From assembly GCA_013306675.1 (NCBI GenBank), contig JABLUY010000162.1:25573-89572 (forward strand): DNA of 64,000 nt, in the 5' to 3' direction. The notes under the pieces are model-generated. The model was not told where the DNA came from. It saw nothing but the letters and a program-made list of their open reading frames with translations, and made no database searches. A program made the position numbers and the translations under genes. Positions within the stretch are counted from its first letter, which is position 1. Each line of letters opens with the position of its first letter. Source of the DNA: Thraustochytrium sp. TN22 (taxonomy: Eukaryota; Sar; Bigyra; Thraustochytrida; Thraustochytriidae). This document shows positions 10,471 to 19,132 of the stretch, piece by piece.

Positions 10471-11505
10471 TTACAGCAGGTGATCTCTGGCATCAACGAG
10501 GCGCGTGCATGTCATATCAGGATCAAGGCTGCGGCCTTGAAAGGGACGCGGGTTAAACGATGCCATGCCAGAGGAACCCACGACCAGATAGCCACCGTAA
10601 CCGAGCGTGGGACCCTCGGGGTAGTCGGTGAGCCCGAACTGCTGTAAGACAGAGAGAATGGTGTAGTCGTGAACGGAGTGGAAGTAGATATGCAGCGAGG
10701 GCGCGTCGGAGGAGGTGTCGTCGGACTCAGCTTCGGAGAAGGTGGACTGCAAGTAACCGCGGATTGGACTGCCAAGCGTGTCGCAACCATCCATTGCGAA
10801 GAAGCGCTGCCCCCAGCACCAGCGCGCCATTGTGGAAATGGCCTCGCGCGTCTCTGGCGGATTGAGGTCGTGCAGCGGGCGCGGCAACTCCGGCTCGCGC
10901 GCCGCCTCGCAGTCGAGCAGCTCCTCGAGGTAGCTGGTCATATTCATGCGCTGCGCCCAGGTCTCGAAGACGTCCAGGAGCGAGGGCTGGATCTTGGAGA
11001 TGATGTCCTGGCACTGTGCCCCTGCAGTCTCGAAGGCGGGCCCCTCGCGCAGCTGCTGCACCATGTCTCTGTACTCCTTGATGGCGAAGCCCCTGTAAAA
11101 CACTGTGAGGTCCAGGTCGTCGTCACCCCCGGGCGGCTCGGGCTGGGCAAAATCAGGAGGGCTTCCATCGCCGAAGGCGCCAGCAGTGACGAGTCCGTCC
11201 AAGAAGGCCCTGCCGCTCAGCAAGGTGCGCTCGATGGGGCTGGAGTGCCACGTGACGCGCAGCGAGGCGGGGTGTGCCTCGGCGAGCGCGCGGCCGAAGA
11301 CCTCCCCGAGCGCCGTAAGCTGCGCGACCCCGTGCGGCGTGAGCTCGTCCATCTCCTCCTCGGTCCACGTCTGCGCCACGCTGGTCCCCTCGAGCGGCGC
11401 GATCGCGTTGGGCGACGGGCCCCTGGCGCCGTGCCTGAAGAGCACGTGCACAACGCGCCCCATCTCGCCGCTGGCCATGGCCTCGGGCCCGGGCCTCGTC
11501 GCCAT
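10471..11505 (-). CDS. Histidine acid phosphatase family protein (clade 2)
   Basis: 344 residues. The catalytic motif RHGARGP lies near residue 24 and the distal catalytic HD-type motif (HSVHDYTIL) near residue 272. A conserved substrate-phase arginine segment (SSPIERTLLSGRAF) lies near 89-102. These mark clade-2 histidine phosphatases, which hydrolyse phosphomonoesters through a phosphohistidine intermediate; members include acid phosphatases, phytases and lysophosphatidate phosphatases. No signal peptide is visible, so a cytosolic enzyme is likely and the substrate cannot be told from sequence. An alternative start is the Met at residue 10, much closer to the catalytic motif. It is divergent from CACTIN with about 340 bp between start codons. 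Confidence 0.85.
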   Translation of the reverse strand: MATRPGPEAMASGEMGRVVHVLFRHGARGPSPNAIAPLEGTSVAQTWTEEEMDELTPHGVAQLTALGEVFGRALAEAHPASLRVTWHSSPIERTLLSGRAFLDGLVTAGAFGDGSPPDFAQPEPPGGDDDLDLTVFYRGFAIKEYRDMVQQLREGPAFETAGAQCQDIISKIQPSLLDVFETWAQRMNMTSYLEELLDCEAAREPELPRPLHDLNPPETREAISTMARWCWGQRFFAMDGCDTLGSPIRGYLQSTFSEAESDDTSSDAPSLHIYFHSVHDYTILSVLQQFGLTDYPEGPTLGYGGYLVVGSSGMASFNPRPFQGRSLDPDMTCTRLVDARDHLL

Positions 11506-11845
11506 CCTGGCGCGGGCGGGGCTGGCGCGGGCTCGGGCCGCCTGCCGAGCCGAGCCGAGCCGTGCCGAGCCGAGCCGAGCCCAGCGGAGCCGCGCGCGCG
11601 CTCGGGTCCGCCGCGCCGGCCGTAGTTGGCGCTCTGCTGCGCCGCGCCGCGCCGAGTCCAGGAGCGGGCGCTCTCAGGCGCTCTCAGCCCCAAACCCCGT
11701 TCTCGCGCGCGGCGCGCGAGCGGCGCGGGCGCGGGCGCGGGCGCGCGCGCGGCGCGCGGGGCGGCGGGCGCGGCGGCGGCGCGGCGGCCGCGGCGACGCG
11801 GCGACGCGGCGGCGCGACGGCGCGGCGGCGCGGCGGCGCGGCAGC
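11506..11845. promoter_or_regulatory. Divergent promoter region between histidine phosphatase and CACTIN
   Basis: A 340-bp, extremely GC-rich spacer separates two start codons facing away from each other. It contains a run of GCCGA/GAGCC units near 11,549-11,582, the same pentamer family as the large array at 17,831-18,070. No TATA box is obvious. A bidirectional promoter role is inferred from gene layout only. Confidence 0.45.
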
Positions 11846-13942
11846 ATGGCGGGCCGCGAGGAGGGCCGCGAGAGGGACGAGAAGAAGAAGGAGAAGAAGA
11901 GGAGAAAGCGCGACAGGGACGAGGAGCGCCGCGAGGGCAGCCGCGACGCGCGCAAGAGCGGCAAGAAGAGCAGCAGGGACAAGGGCAGGAAGCGCGAGCG
12001 AGAGAAGAAGCGCGAGAAGAAGCACAAGCGGGAGCGGCGGCGCGACGAGGACGCCACGCCCGGGTGGGCGGCCGCGGGCCTGGAGCCCGTGGCCGATCCA
12101 GCGGATGCGGCGCGGTCCGAGCAGCTGGTGAAGATGCTGGGCTACTCAAACGAGGACAACCCGTTCGGCGACAGCGAGCTCACGAAGCAATTCGTGTGGC
12201 GCAAGAAGGAGCAGGAGGTGGCGACGCGCAAGGGCAAGAAGCGCGCTGCCTCGGAGTCGTCCGCAAGCTCCGCGAGCTCAGTGAGCTCAGCGAGCTCCGA
12301 CGCGGCGGCCGCGAGGAAGAAAAGGGAGAAGAGGAGGCGCAGGGAGAAGACTAGGCGGCGGCGCAGCTCGAGCGAAAGCAGCGCTGACAGCCGCGAGAGC
12401 AGCGCGAGCCGCGCTGGGCCAGCGGCAAGTGCGGCGACGGCGAGTGCTGCTGCTGCGGCGGGTGGCGGGCGCGACCTGCAGGACCGCATTCGCGAGCTGG
12501 AGGAGGTGCGGCGTCGGCGCGAGCAGCGTATTGTGGACGAGGAGATGAGGGCGCAACGGCGCGACGAGCAGCAGGCGCAGCGCGAGATCGAGATCTACGG
12601 CGCCTGGCAGGACAAGGACGAGGCCTTCGACCGGCAGCAGGAGAAAAATCGCAGCCGGCTTCGGCTGCTCAACAAGCGACCGCAGCTCATCGACGAGCTG
12701 TACACGAACCTACTCCTGGCCGAAGAGGCGGAGGCTGGTGATGCGCTGGCCGAGGAGCTGCGGCTCAAGGAGGTGGTGAGGCCGCGAATCGAGAGCCCGT
12801 CGCAGATTCTAGACCACGCGTCGCGGCGCGAGCTGACGGCCGCGCGCGAGGCAGCCGATCGCTTCATCCGCGGCGATCTGGATGCCGACTTGTGGCGGCC
12901 CATGCTGGTGGTCATGGACGGCTTGCTGGCGCGGCTCAAGGGCGAGCAGGTCTTTGACGCGCGCATTGACGCGCAGCTGCGCGGCAAGTCAGAGGACGAG
13001 TTGCGAAGCTTTGAGCGCGACATCCGGGAGAATCGCCTCGGCAAGGGCTTGGGCGATGACGAGTACTGGGGCTGCGTTCTGGAGGAGCTGCGCGTGAGCC
13101 TGGCCAAGGCCGAGAGCACGCGGCGCGACGAGGATCTGCTCCGCGCGCTAGGCGTGGATGCGGCGCGCGCGAGAGAGGAGAAGCAAGCGGCTGTAGAACG
13201 TGCGCAGGCAGAGGCGGAGCAGAGGCGCGCGGCGGCGGCGGCGGCGGCGGCGGCGCGGCGCGCGAAATCACGCAAGCTGGACGAGTCGCACTTTGCACCG
13301 CGCGACGACCTGTCCTTGGGCGCCATCAGGGACGAGGCGCAAGATCGCGTGGATCGGCAGCGCGCTCGCCTCGCTGTGCTGGCTCGCGAGCGCGAGCGCA
13401 ATGCGGAGCTCGTCTACATGAGCGGCGACGGCACGAACGCGCGGTCCCTCGGCAGCCGCGCGGGCGCGGCTCGCTCTGCTTTCGAAGATGACGCCGCGGA
13501 CGTGGACCCGGCGCACCTCATGACGGAGCGCGACGAGGTGGAGATGCCGTCGGAGATCCAGTCGTGGTTCGCGCGCTACCGGCCACGCAAGCCGCGGTAC
13601 AGCAATCGCGTTCGCACTGGCTTTGAGTGGAACAAGTACAACAAGACGCACTACGACAAGGACAATTTGCCGCCCAAGCTTGTGCAGGGCTACAAGTTCA
13701 GGCTCGATTACTCGGAGCTCATCGACAAGTCCAAGGCGCCGACGTACAAGGTGTTGCCGTATCCGGGCGACGAAGACTACGCGATCATTCGCTTTCGCGC
13801 CGGCCCACCCTACGTCGACATTGCCTTCAAGATTGTCAACCGCGAGTGGCGCATTGGCCGCCGAGAGGGGTTTTTGAACCTTTTTGAGAAGGGTATCTTG
13901 CGGCTCAACTTCCAGCTCAAGCGCGCGCGCTACCGACGGTAA
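11846..13942 (+). CDS. CACTIN: Cactin, spliceosome-associated protein
   Basis: 698 residues. The N-terminal 70 residues are almost entirely Lys, Arg, Glu and Asp, followed by a Ser-rich and a coiled-coil region. The C-terminal 115 residues match the strongly conserved Cactin domain: RKPRYSNRVRTGFEWNKYN, VQGYKF, RFRAGPPYVDIAFKIVNREW and a terminal KRARYRR. Cactin proteins are nuclear factors required for efficient pre-mRNA splicing and linked to innate signalling in animals. I chose the ATG at 11846 because the open frame upstream runs antisense through the phosphatase gene, and because the charged N terminus typical of the family starts here. It is convergent with Hsp104, with a gap of about 140 bp. 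Confidence 0.93.
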   Translation: MAGREEGRERDEKKKEKKRRKRDRDEERREGSRDARKSGKKSSRDKGRKREREKKREKKHKRERRRDEDATPGWAAAGLEPVADPADAARSEQLVKMLGYSNEDNPFGDSELTKQFVWRKKEQEVATRKGKKRAASESSASSASSVSSASSDAAAARKKREKRRRREKTRRRRSSSESSADSRESSASRAGPAASAATASAAAAAGGGRDLQDRIRELEEVRRRREQRIVDEEMRAQRRDEQQAQREIEIYGAWQDKDEAFDRQQEKNRSRLRLLNKRPQLIDELYTNLLLAEEAEAGDALAEELRLKEVVRPRIESPSQILDHASRRELTAAREAADRFIRGDLDADLWRPMLVVMDGLLARLKGEQVFDARIDAQLRGKSEDELRSFERDIRENRLGKGLGDDEYWGCVLEELRVSLAKAESTRRDEDLLRALGVDAARAREEKQAAVERAQAEAEQRRAAAAAAAAARRAKSRKLDESHFAPRDDLSLGAIRDEAQDRVDRQRARLAVLARERERNAELVYMSGDGTNARSLGSRAGAARSAFEDDAADVDPAHLMTERDEVEMPSEIQSWFARYRPRKPRYSNRVRTGFEWNKYNKTHYDKDNLPPKLVQGYKFRLDYSELIDKSKAPTYKVLPYPGDEDYAIIRFRAGPPYVDIAFKIVNREWRIGRREGFLNLFEKGILRLNFQLKRARYRR

Positions 13943-14085
13943 GAAAGGAAAAGGTCGAAGAGGACAGGTAATAAAGAAAGAAAGAAAAGGGTACAATCAT
14001 TTCACAGAGATCGCCTAGCTTAGGCCTAGATGTCATTCAAGTTGTTCTCCTCGGCCTGCAGCCAGCTGCCAGCTGCGCTCATTCA

Positions 14086-16902
14086 TCAGGCAGACATGAC
14101 AGACTGCGAGCCGGCAGAAGACATGTCGACGAGGTCGTCCTCGGTGAGGCCGGAGGCGATGTCGTAGCGCAGCACACCCGTGGTGGTAGGCGAGGGCACG
14201 GACTTGTTAACGACCTTGGCGGTCTTGGGCTCATCCTGGATAGCGATGGTGACCGTGGAGGAGTCGGCAATGGCGCCGGAGAGCACGAGGCGGCCAATGT
14301 CGGTGCCGACGTGGCGCTCGAGCCAGCGGCGCAGCGGGCGCGCGCCGTAGGCCGGGTCGAAGGCGACGTCGACGATGTGGTCGAGCGTGGCGCGCGTAGC
14401 CTTGACGGTGATGTTGCGGTCGACCTTGAGCTGGCGCACGAGGACGTCAAGCTGCTGCTGCGCAATGGCGTGGAGCTGCGACTGCGCGAGCGGTTCGAAG
14501 ACGATGACGTCATCGAGGCGGTTGAGCAGCTCGGGGCGGAAGTGCGCGCGCACGTCGCGCATGACGCTGGCCTTGGCCTCGTCCATATCGGCGTTGACGG
14601 ACTCGGCGTCGGAGTCGATGGCCTCGGGGCCCCCGGCGGAGGCCAGTCGACGTCGCTTGTTGTTGGCGCCGCCGCGGGCCAGCGTGGAGGCGGCGGCCGC
14701 GTCGATGAGGTACTGGCTGCCGATGTTGGAGGTCATGATGATGATGGTGTTGCGGAAGTCCACGATGGTGCCCTGGCCATCCGTGAGGCGGCCGTCGTCG
14801 AGGACCTGGAGCAGCACGTTAAAGACGTCACGGTGCGCCTTTTCAACCTCGTCCAGAAGAATGACCGTGTACGGGCGGCGCTTGACGGCCTCGGTGAGCT
14901 GCCCGCCCTCCTCGTAGCCGACATAGCCCGGAGCGGCGCCGATGAGGCGCGAGACCGCGTGCTTCTCCATGTACTCGGACATGTCGATGCGTACCATGGA
15001 GTTGGGGTCGTCGAAGAGCTCCTGCGCGAGCGCCTTGACGGACTCGGTCTTGCCGACGCCCGTGGGGCCGAGGAAGAGGAAGCTGGCGATGGGCCGCGAC
15101 TCGGGCGCCAGGCCGGCGCGCGCGCGGATGATGCTGTCGGCGACGGCGTCGATGGCGGTGTCCTGGCCGATGACGCGCTGCTTGAGGCGGTCGGCCAGCT
15201 TGAGCAGCTTTTCGGACTCGGAGCTCTGCAGGCGGTCGACCGGGATGCCGGTCCAGCGGCTGACGACCATGGCGATGTCCTGCGGGCCGATGATCTCGGT
15301 GAGCAGGCGGTCGTCGGCCTGCTCGCGCTTGCGCTTGGCGTCCTCGACAGTGAGTCGCTCGAGCTGGGCCTCGAGCTCGGGAATGGCGCCGTAGCGCAGG
15401 TCGGCCACCTTGGCCAGGTCGCGGTCGCGCTCGGCCTGCGCGATCTTGAGGTGGACCTCCTTGATTTTGTTGCGCAGGCGGCGCAGCTCATCGACGCGCG
15501 ACTTCTCCTCGTCGTGCTTGAGGCGCAGCGGGCGCAGCTCCTCCTCAATCTGGCTCAGCTCGCGCTGGCACGCCTTGAGACGCTCCTTGCTCTGCTTGTC
15601 CTTCTCCTGCTTGAGCGCGGTCTCCTCGACCTCGAGCTGCAGCTTGCGGCGCTCGAGGCGGTCGATCTCCTCCGGCTGCGAGTCCAGCTGCACGCGCACG
15701 TGCGCCGCGGCCTCGTCCAGCAGGTCAATGGCCGAATCCGGCAGGCGGCGCTGCGTCACGTAGCGCTTGGCCAGCTTGGCGGCCAGCACGACGGCGCCGT
15801 CCTGGATGGTGACGCCGTGGTGCGACTGGTAGCTGTCCTTGATGCCGCGCAGGATGCTGACCGTGTCCTCCACGGAAGGCTCCGTGACGTCGACCTTTTG
15901 GAAGCGGCGCGAGAAGGCCTTGTCCTTTTCGATGATCTTGGTGTACTCGTCCAGCGTGGTGGCGCCGATGCACTTGAGCCCGCGCGCGAGCGCGGGCTTG
16001 AGAATGTTGGCGGCGTCCGCCGCGCCCTGGCCGCCGCCGGCGCCCATGAGCAGGTGCACCTCGTCCACGAAGAGGATGATCCGGCCGTCGGAATCCTCGA
16101 TCTCCTTGAGCACGGACTTGAGCCGCTCCTCGAACTCGCCGCGGTGCGAGGCGCCCGCCAGCAGCGCCGCCACGTCCAGCTCCCACAGCTGGCACGAGGC
16201 GATGGACTCCGGCACGTCGCCCTGCACGATGCGCGTGGCGAACATGGTGCAGATGGCGGTCTTGCCGACGCCGGGCGGGCCGACGAGGATGGCGTTCGAC
16301 TTGGTCTTGCGCGAGAGGATCTGCACCACGCGCGCCACCTCGCGGTCGCGGCCGATGACCGGGTCCAGCTTGCCGTCCATGGCCATTTGCGTGAGGTCAC
16401 GCCCGTACTTGGCAAGCGCCTCGAAGTTCTGCTCGCCGCTGCGGCTGTGCACCTGCTTGTTGCCGGCGCCGCGCGCCGCCTTGGCGGCCTCCTCCACCTT
16501 GGCCGGCGTCACGCCGGCCGCCTTGAAGGCGGCCTTGAGCGAGGCGTCGCCCGCCAGCGCCTTGAGCAGGCTGTCCAGCGTCAGGTACGAGTCGCCCTGC
16601 TTCTTTTGAAAGTTCGCGGCGGCGCGCAGCACGCCCAGCAGGCCGGCCGAGGGCGCCAGCTGCGCCGGCGCCGGGCTCTGCGCCGGCATCTTGTTCACCA
16701 GCATCGTCAGCTCGTGCACCAGGCCCGCGCGGTCGCCGCCGGCGCGGTCCACCAGCCGCGCCCCCAGCGAGCTGCCCTGCTCCAGGAGCGTCAGCGCCAC
16801 GACCGCGGGCGTCAGCTGCGCGTGGCCCTTGCTCACGCCCAGCTCGTGCGCCGCGTTCACCACCTTGGCGGTCTCATCGCTCCACGTCGATGCGTCCGTC
16901 AT
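14086..16902 (-). CDS. HSP104: Hsp104/ClpB-type AAA+ protein disaggregase
   Basis: 938 residues, the usual length for cytosolic Hsp101/Hsp104. The Clp N-terminal double repeat covers about 1-150. The first AAA+ module has Walker A GPPGVGKT near 207 and Walker B ILFVDEVH; the long coiled-coil middle domain spans roughly 400-540; the second AAA+ module has Walker A GPTGVGKT near 610 and Walker B ILLDEVEKAH. Pore-loop and sensor regions look intact. The enzyme threads aggregated proteins through its hexameric pore, working with Hsp70 and Hsp40. The absence of an N-terminal presequence suggests a cytosolic/nuclear form. A Lys/Arg patch (NNKRRRL) sits inside the second AAA+ module. The upstream region has a heat-shock element at 17,093, and a DnaJ gene lies divergently beyond it. 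Confidence 0.96.
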   Translation of the reverse strand: MTDASTWSDETAKVVNAAHELGVSKGHAQLTPAVVALTLLEQGSSLGARLVDRAGGDRAGLVHELTMLVNKMPAQSPAPAQLAPSAGLLGVLRAAANFQKKQGDSYLTLDSLLKALAGDASLKAAFKAAGVTPAKVEEAAKAARGAGNKQVHSRSGEQNFEALAKYGRDLTQMAMDGKLDPVIGRDREVARVVQILSRKTKSNAILVGPPGVGKTAICTMFATRIVQGDVPESIASCQLWELDVAALLAGASHRGEFEERLKSVLKEIEDSDGRIILFVDEVHLLMGAGGGQGAADAANILKPALARGLKCIGATTLDEYTKIIEKDKAFSRRFQKVDVTEPSVEDTVSILRGIKDSYQSHHGVTIQDGAVVLAAKLAKRYVTQRRLPDSAIDLLDEAAAHVRVQLDSQPEEIDRLERRKLQLEVEETALKQEKDKQSKERLKACQRELSQIEEELRPLRLKHDEEKSRVDELRRLRNKIKEVHLKIAQAERDRDLAKVADLRYGAIPELEAQLERLTVEDAKRKREQADDRLLTEIIGPQDIAMVVSRWTGIPVDRLQSSESEKLLKLADRLKQRVIGQDTAIDAVADSIIRARAGLAPESRPIASFLFLGPTGVGKTESVKALAQELFDDPNSMVRIDMSEYMEKHAVSRLIGAAPGYVGYEEGGQLTEAVKRRPYTVILLDEVEKAHRDVFNVLLQVLDDGRLTDGQGTIVDFRNTIIIMTSNIGSQYLIDAAAASTLARGGANNKRRRLASAGGPEAIDSDAESVNADMDEAKASVMRDVRAHFRPELLNRLDDVIVFEPLAQSQLHAIAQQQLDVLVRQLKVDRNITVKATRATLDHIVDVAFDPAYGARPLRRWLERHVGTDIGRLVLSGAIADSSTVTIAIQDEPKTAKVVNKSVPSPTTTGVLRYDIASGLTEDDLVDMSSAGSQSVMSA

Positions 16903-16908
16903 CCGCTT

Positions 16909-16921
16909 CGCTCTAGCTGTC
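16909..16921 (-). promoter_or_regulatory. Start-proximal element shared with the gene at 25124-26308
   Basis: On the plus strand the sequence CGCTCTAGCTGTC lies 7 nt from the Hsp104 start codon. The same element, with a 6-bp AGCTAG insertion, lies 11 nt upstream of the minus-strand gene starting at 26308. Its role is unknown; it could be an initiator or a short 5'-UTR signal. Confidence 0.35.
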
Positions 16922-17092
16922 TCTCTCTCTCTATCTATCGTACACGCCTCGCCTGCTTTGCCTGCTCTGATCGCAGTTCTGGGTTTGCGCTGCGCCCTGA
17001 GGCCCTCCTCCGCCTCGCCGCCTCAGCCCGCGCGGCGAGGCTCACACCCTGCGCAGTCCCCGCGCCAGCAGGCGAGGTCGGGCCCGACCGCG

Positions 17093-17105
17093 TTCCCGAA
17101 CCTTC
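17093..17105. promoter_or_regulatory. Heat-shock element upstream of Hsp104
   Basis: TTCCCGAACCTTC is three alternating inverted pentamers (nTTCn, nGAAn, nTTCn) without a mismatch, the canonical binding site for trimeric heat-shock factor. It lies about 190 bp upstream of the Hsp104 start codon and about 2.0 kb from the divergent DnaJ start. Confidence 0.7.
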
Positions 17106-17123
17106 TCGCGCACGCTCGCGACC

Positions 17124-17176
17124 TTCGCCGATCTTCGCGAGCCTTCGCGCGCCTTCGCGCGCCTTCGCGCCGCTTC
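17124..17176. promoter_or_regulatory. TTC motifs at exact 10-bp spacing beside the HSE
   Basis: Six TTCGC pentamers begin at 17,124, 17,134, 17,144, 17,154, 17,164 and 17,174. Same-orientation TTC units every 10 bp occur in gapped or step-type heat-shock elements, because every second pentamer of the normal alternating array is missing. The run may also be simple repeat expansion. Confidence 0.4.
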
Positions 17177-17830
17177 GCGACCGCTCGCGACCGGCCGGCC
17201 CGCAAGCTGCCTGCCTGCCTGCCTGGCCGCCCGTCGCCATCGCGACGCGTCGCCATCGCGACGCTCCGACGCCGCCAGCGCGCGCCGCGAGCCGCCGCGC
17301 CCGCGCGCAAGCCGCCTGCTCCGCGTAGGGGCGGCGCCGCCGCACGCGGCGCGCCGGACGAGGGCGCGGCCGGGCGGGCTGCGGCGCTGTGGCTGGCTGT
17401 GGCTGGCTGTGGCGCCCCCCCCGAGCAGCTCTGGGAATCGCGGTAGGGGGCAGGCGGCCTGGACGCCCCCTTGTGGGGCGGTCCTCCCGGAACTGTGGTC
17501 GCTCGCTCGCTCCCCACGGCGGATCCCCGAAGCATGCATTCATTTCCGCGCACTTGACCGTATTTTCTTCCTGCGATCCTCGAGCTCGCGCTCCGAGTCG
17601 CCCTCGCCCTCGTCACGGTCCTCTTCGCGGCCTGCGGCTGCCTGCCTGCCAGCCAAGGCGCCGCGCCGCCGCGGGCCGGCGCGCGCGCGGGCGGGAGCGG
17701 CGGCTGCGGAGCGCACTTGGGAGCGGGTCAGGCCGCTGGCGCTGCGTGCCAGCGGGCGTGATCGTTTGGCGGCCATCGCCAGCTGGGCGCTCGTGCTGGC
17801 GGCGGCCACGGCCACGGCGCTGCGAGCTCA

Positions 17831-18070
17831 GCTCGGCTCGGCTCGGCTCGGCTCGGCTCGGCTCGGCTCGGCTCGGCTCGGCTCGGCTCGGCTCGGCTCG
17901 GCTCGGCTCGGCTCGGCTCGGCTCGGCTCGGCTCGGCTCGGCTCGGCTCGGCTCGGCTCGGCTCGGCTCGGCTCGGCTCGGCTCGGCTCGGCTCGGCTCG
18001 GCTCGGCTCGGCTCGGCTCGGCTCGGCTCGGCTCGGCTCGGCTCGGCTCGGCTCGGCTCGGCTCGGCTCG
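17831..18070. repeat. (GCTCG)48 pentanucleotide array
   Basis: Forty-eight exact tandem copies of GCTCG with no substitution over 240 bp. Since 5 is not a multiple of 3, all frames read through it as a Gly-Ser-Ala-Arg-Leu pentapeptide repeat, which accounts for the long open frames here. Shorter, degenerate runs of the same pentamer occur near 490-540 and 11,549-11,582, also upstream of genes. Confidence 0.97.
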
Positions 18071-19132
18071 GCTGCCGCTGCTGCACAGCCCTCGCACCAA
18101 CGTCACCAGCCGTGACCGCAGCCAGCCTGAGGGCGTGGCGTGCAGAGGTCCTCGACCCGCCAGGCCTTGTCGAGGAGTCGAGGACTGGCCTCGTCCCCGT
18201 CGGGGCTTGCCACAGCCGCTGGGCCAGCTCCGCAGAGTGCCCAACGTTTTGCCGCCGGCTTGCTCCTGCGCCACATTCTGTGAGCGGGCGACTCTGTCGT
18301 GCAGACAGACTACCGCTTGGCCAGCGCGACGCACGCACAGTCAGGCAGGCCTCGGCCACGGCAGGCTCGCGCAGCTTCGCGCCTCGCACGCACGCTCCAG
18401 GCGCGTCCAGCCACCACCACAGGCAGGCAGGCAGGCTCGGCTAACCATTCCGAACGAGCGAGGCCGCTGAGCGCGCCTGAGCGCGCCTGAGCGCGGCCGA
18501 GGCGGCCGCGACGGCGCGGCGCTCCCGGCCGGGCGCTGCTGCGCGCTGCCCAGCGCGGGAGCGCGGTCCTGAGCTGCGCGCTCCGGCGAGGTCCTTCCTT
18601 GCGCGCGCTGCTCGAGCTCCGGCGTGCCAGGCGAGCCAGGCGAGCCAGGCGGGGCCTGGCAAGAACAAGCGGAGGCTGGACGCGGCGCGACGCGGCGTCG
18701 CGTCGCTGCGGCCCGCTGCGCCGCGCCGCGCCGCGCCGCGACCTCAGGGCCGAGGCAGGCTCCCGCGCGCGGCGCGCGGCAGAGCCTCGCCTCGCTTCGC
18801 CTCGCCTCGCCTCGCCTGGCGCGGCAGAGCCCGAACCTCGCAGGGCGCGCGGCGCGGCGCGGCGCGGCGGCGGCGGCGTCGACCTTGGCTGCCTGGCCTG
18901 CCTGACCGGACCTGACCTGACGCGCGCGCGGCGGCGGGCTCGGGCTCGCGAGCGGCGAGCGCGCTCGGGGCGCTCCCCGCCCGCGCAACCGCTGACCAGG
19001 TCCCGCGCGAGCCCTGACTCCTGAGCGCCAGGAGCAGCAGCTCAGGCTGAGCCGAGCGCAGGCTGAGCTTGCTTGGGCTTGGGGCGGGCGGCAGCAAAGC
19101 GCATTCGCGAGGGAGGAAGGAGCGAGGGCAGC

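Larger units (their letters stand above)
16903..19132. other. 2.2 kb divergent intergenic region between Hsp104 and DnaJ
   Basis: No gene is supported in this stretch. It carries a CT-rich tract next to the Hsp104 start (about 16,919-16,935), a heat-shock element (17,093-17,105), TTCGC motifs at exact 10-bp spacing (17,124-17,176), a 240-bp pentanucleotide array (17,831-18,070) and further GC-rich low-complexity sequence up to the DnaJ start. Long open frames crossing it are products of the repeat and of high GC. Confidence 0.55.

Noticed and set aside
14311-17328. A 1,005-residue open frame on the plus strand opposite Hsp104
   Set aside because: It is the mirror of the Hsp104 coding sequence; high GC at third codon positions keeps the antisense frame open. 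It has no recognisable domain and is made of Leu/Ala/Arg/Gly-rich sequence.
17389-18470. Long open frames on both strands between Hsp104 and DnaJ
   Set aside because: They exist because the (GCTCG)48 array lacks stops in every frame; the flanks are not protein-like.
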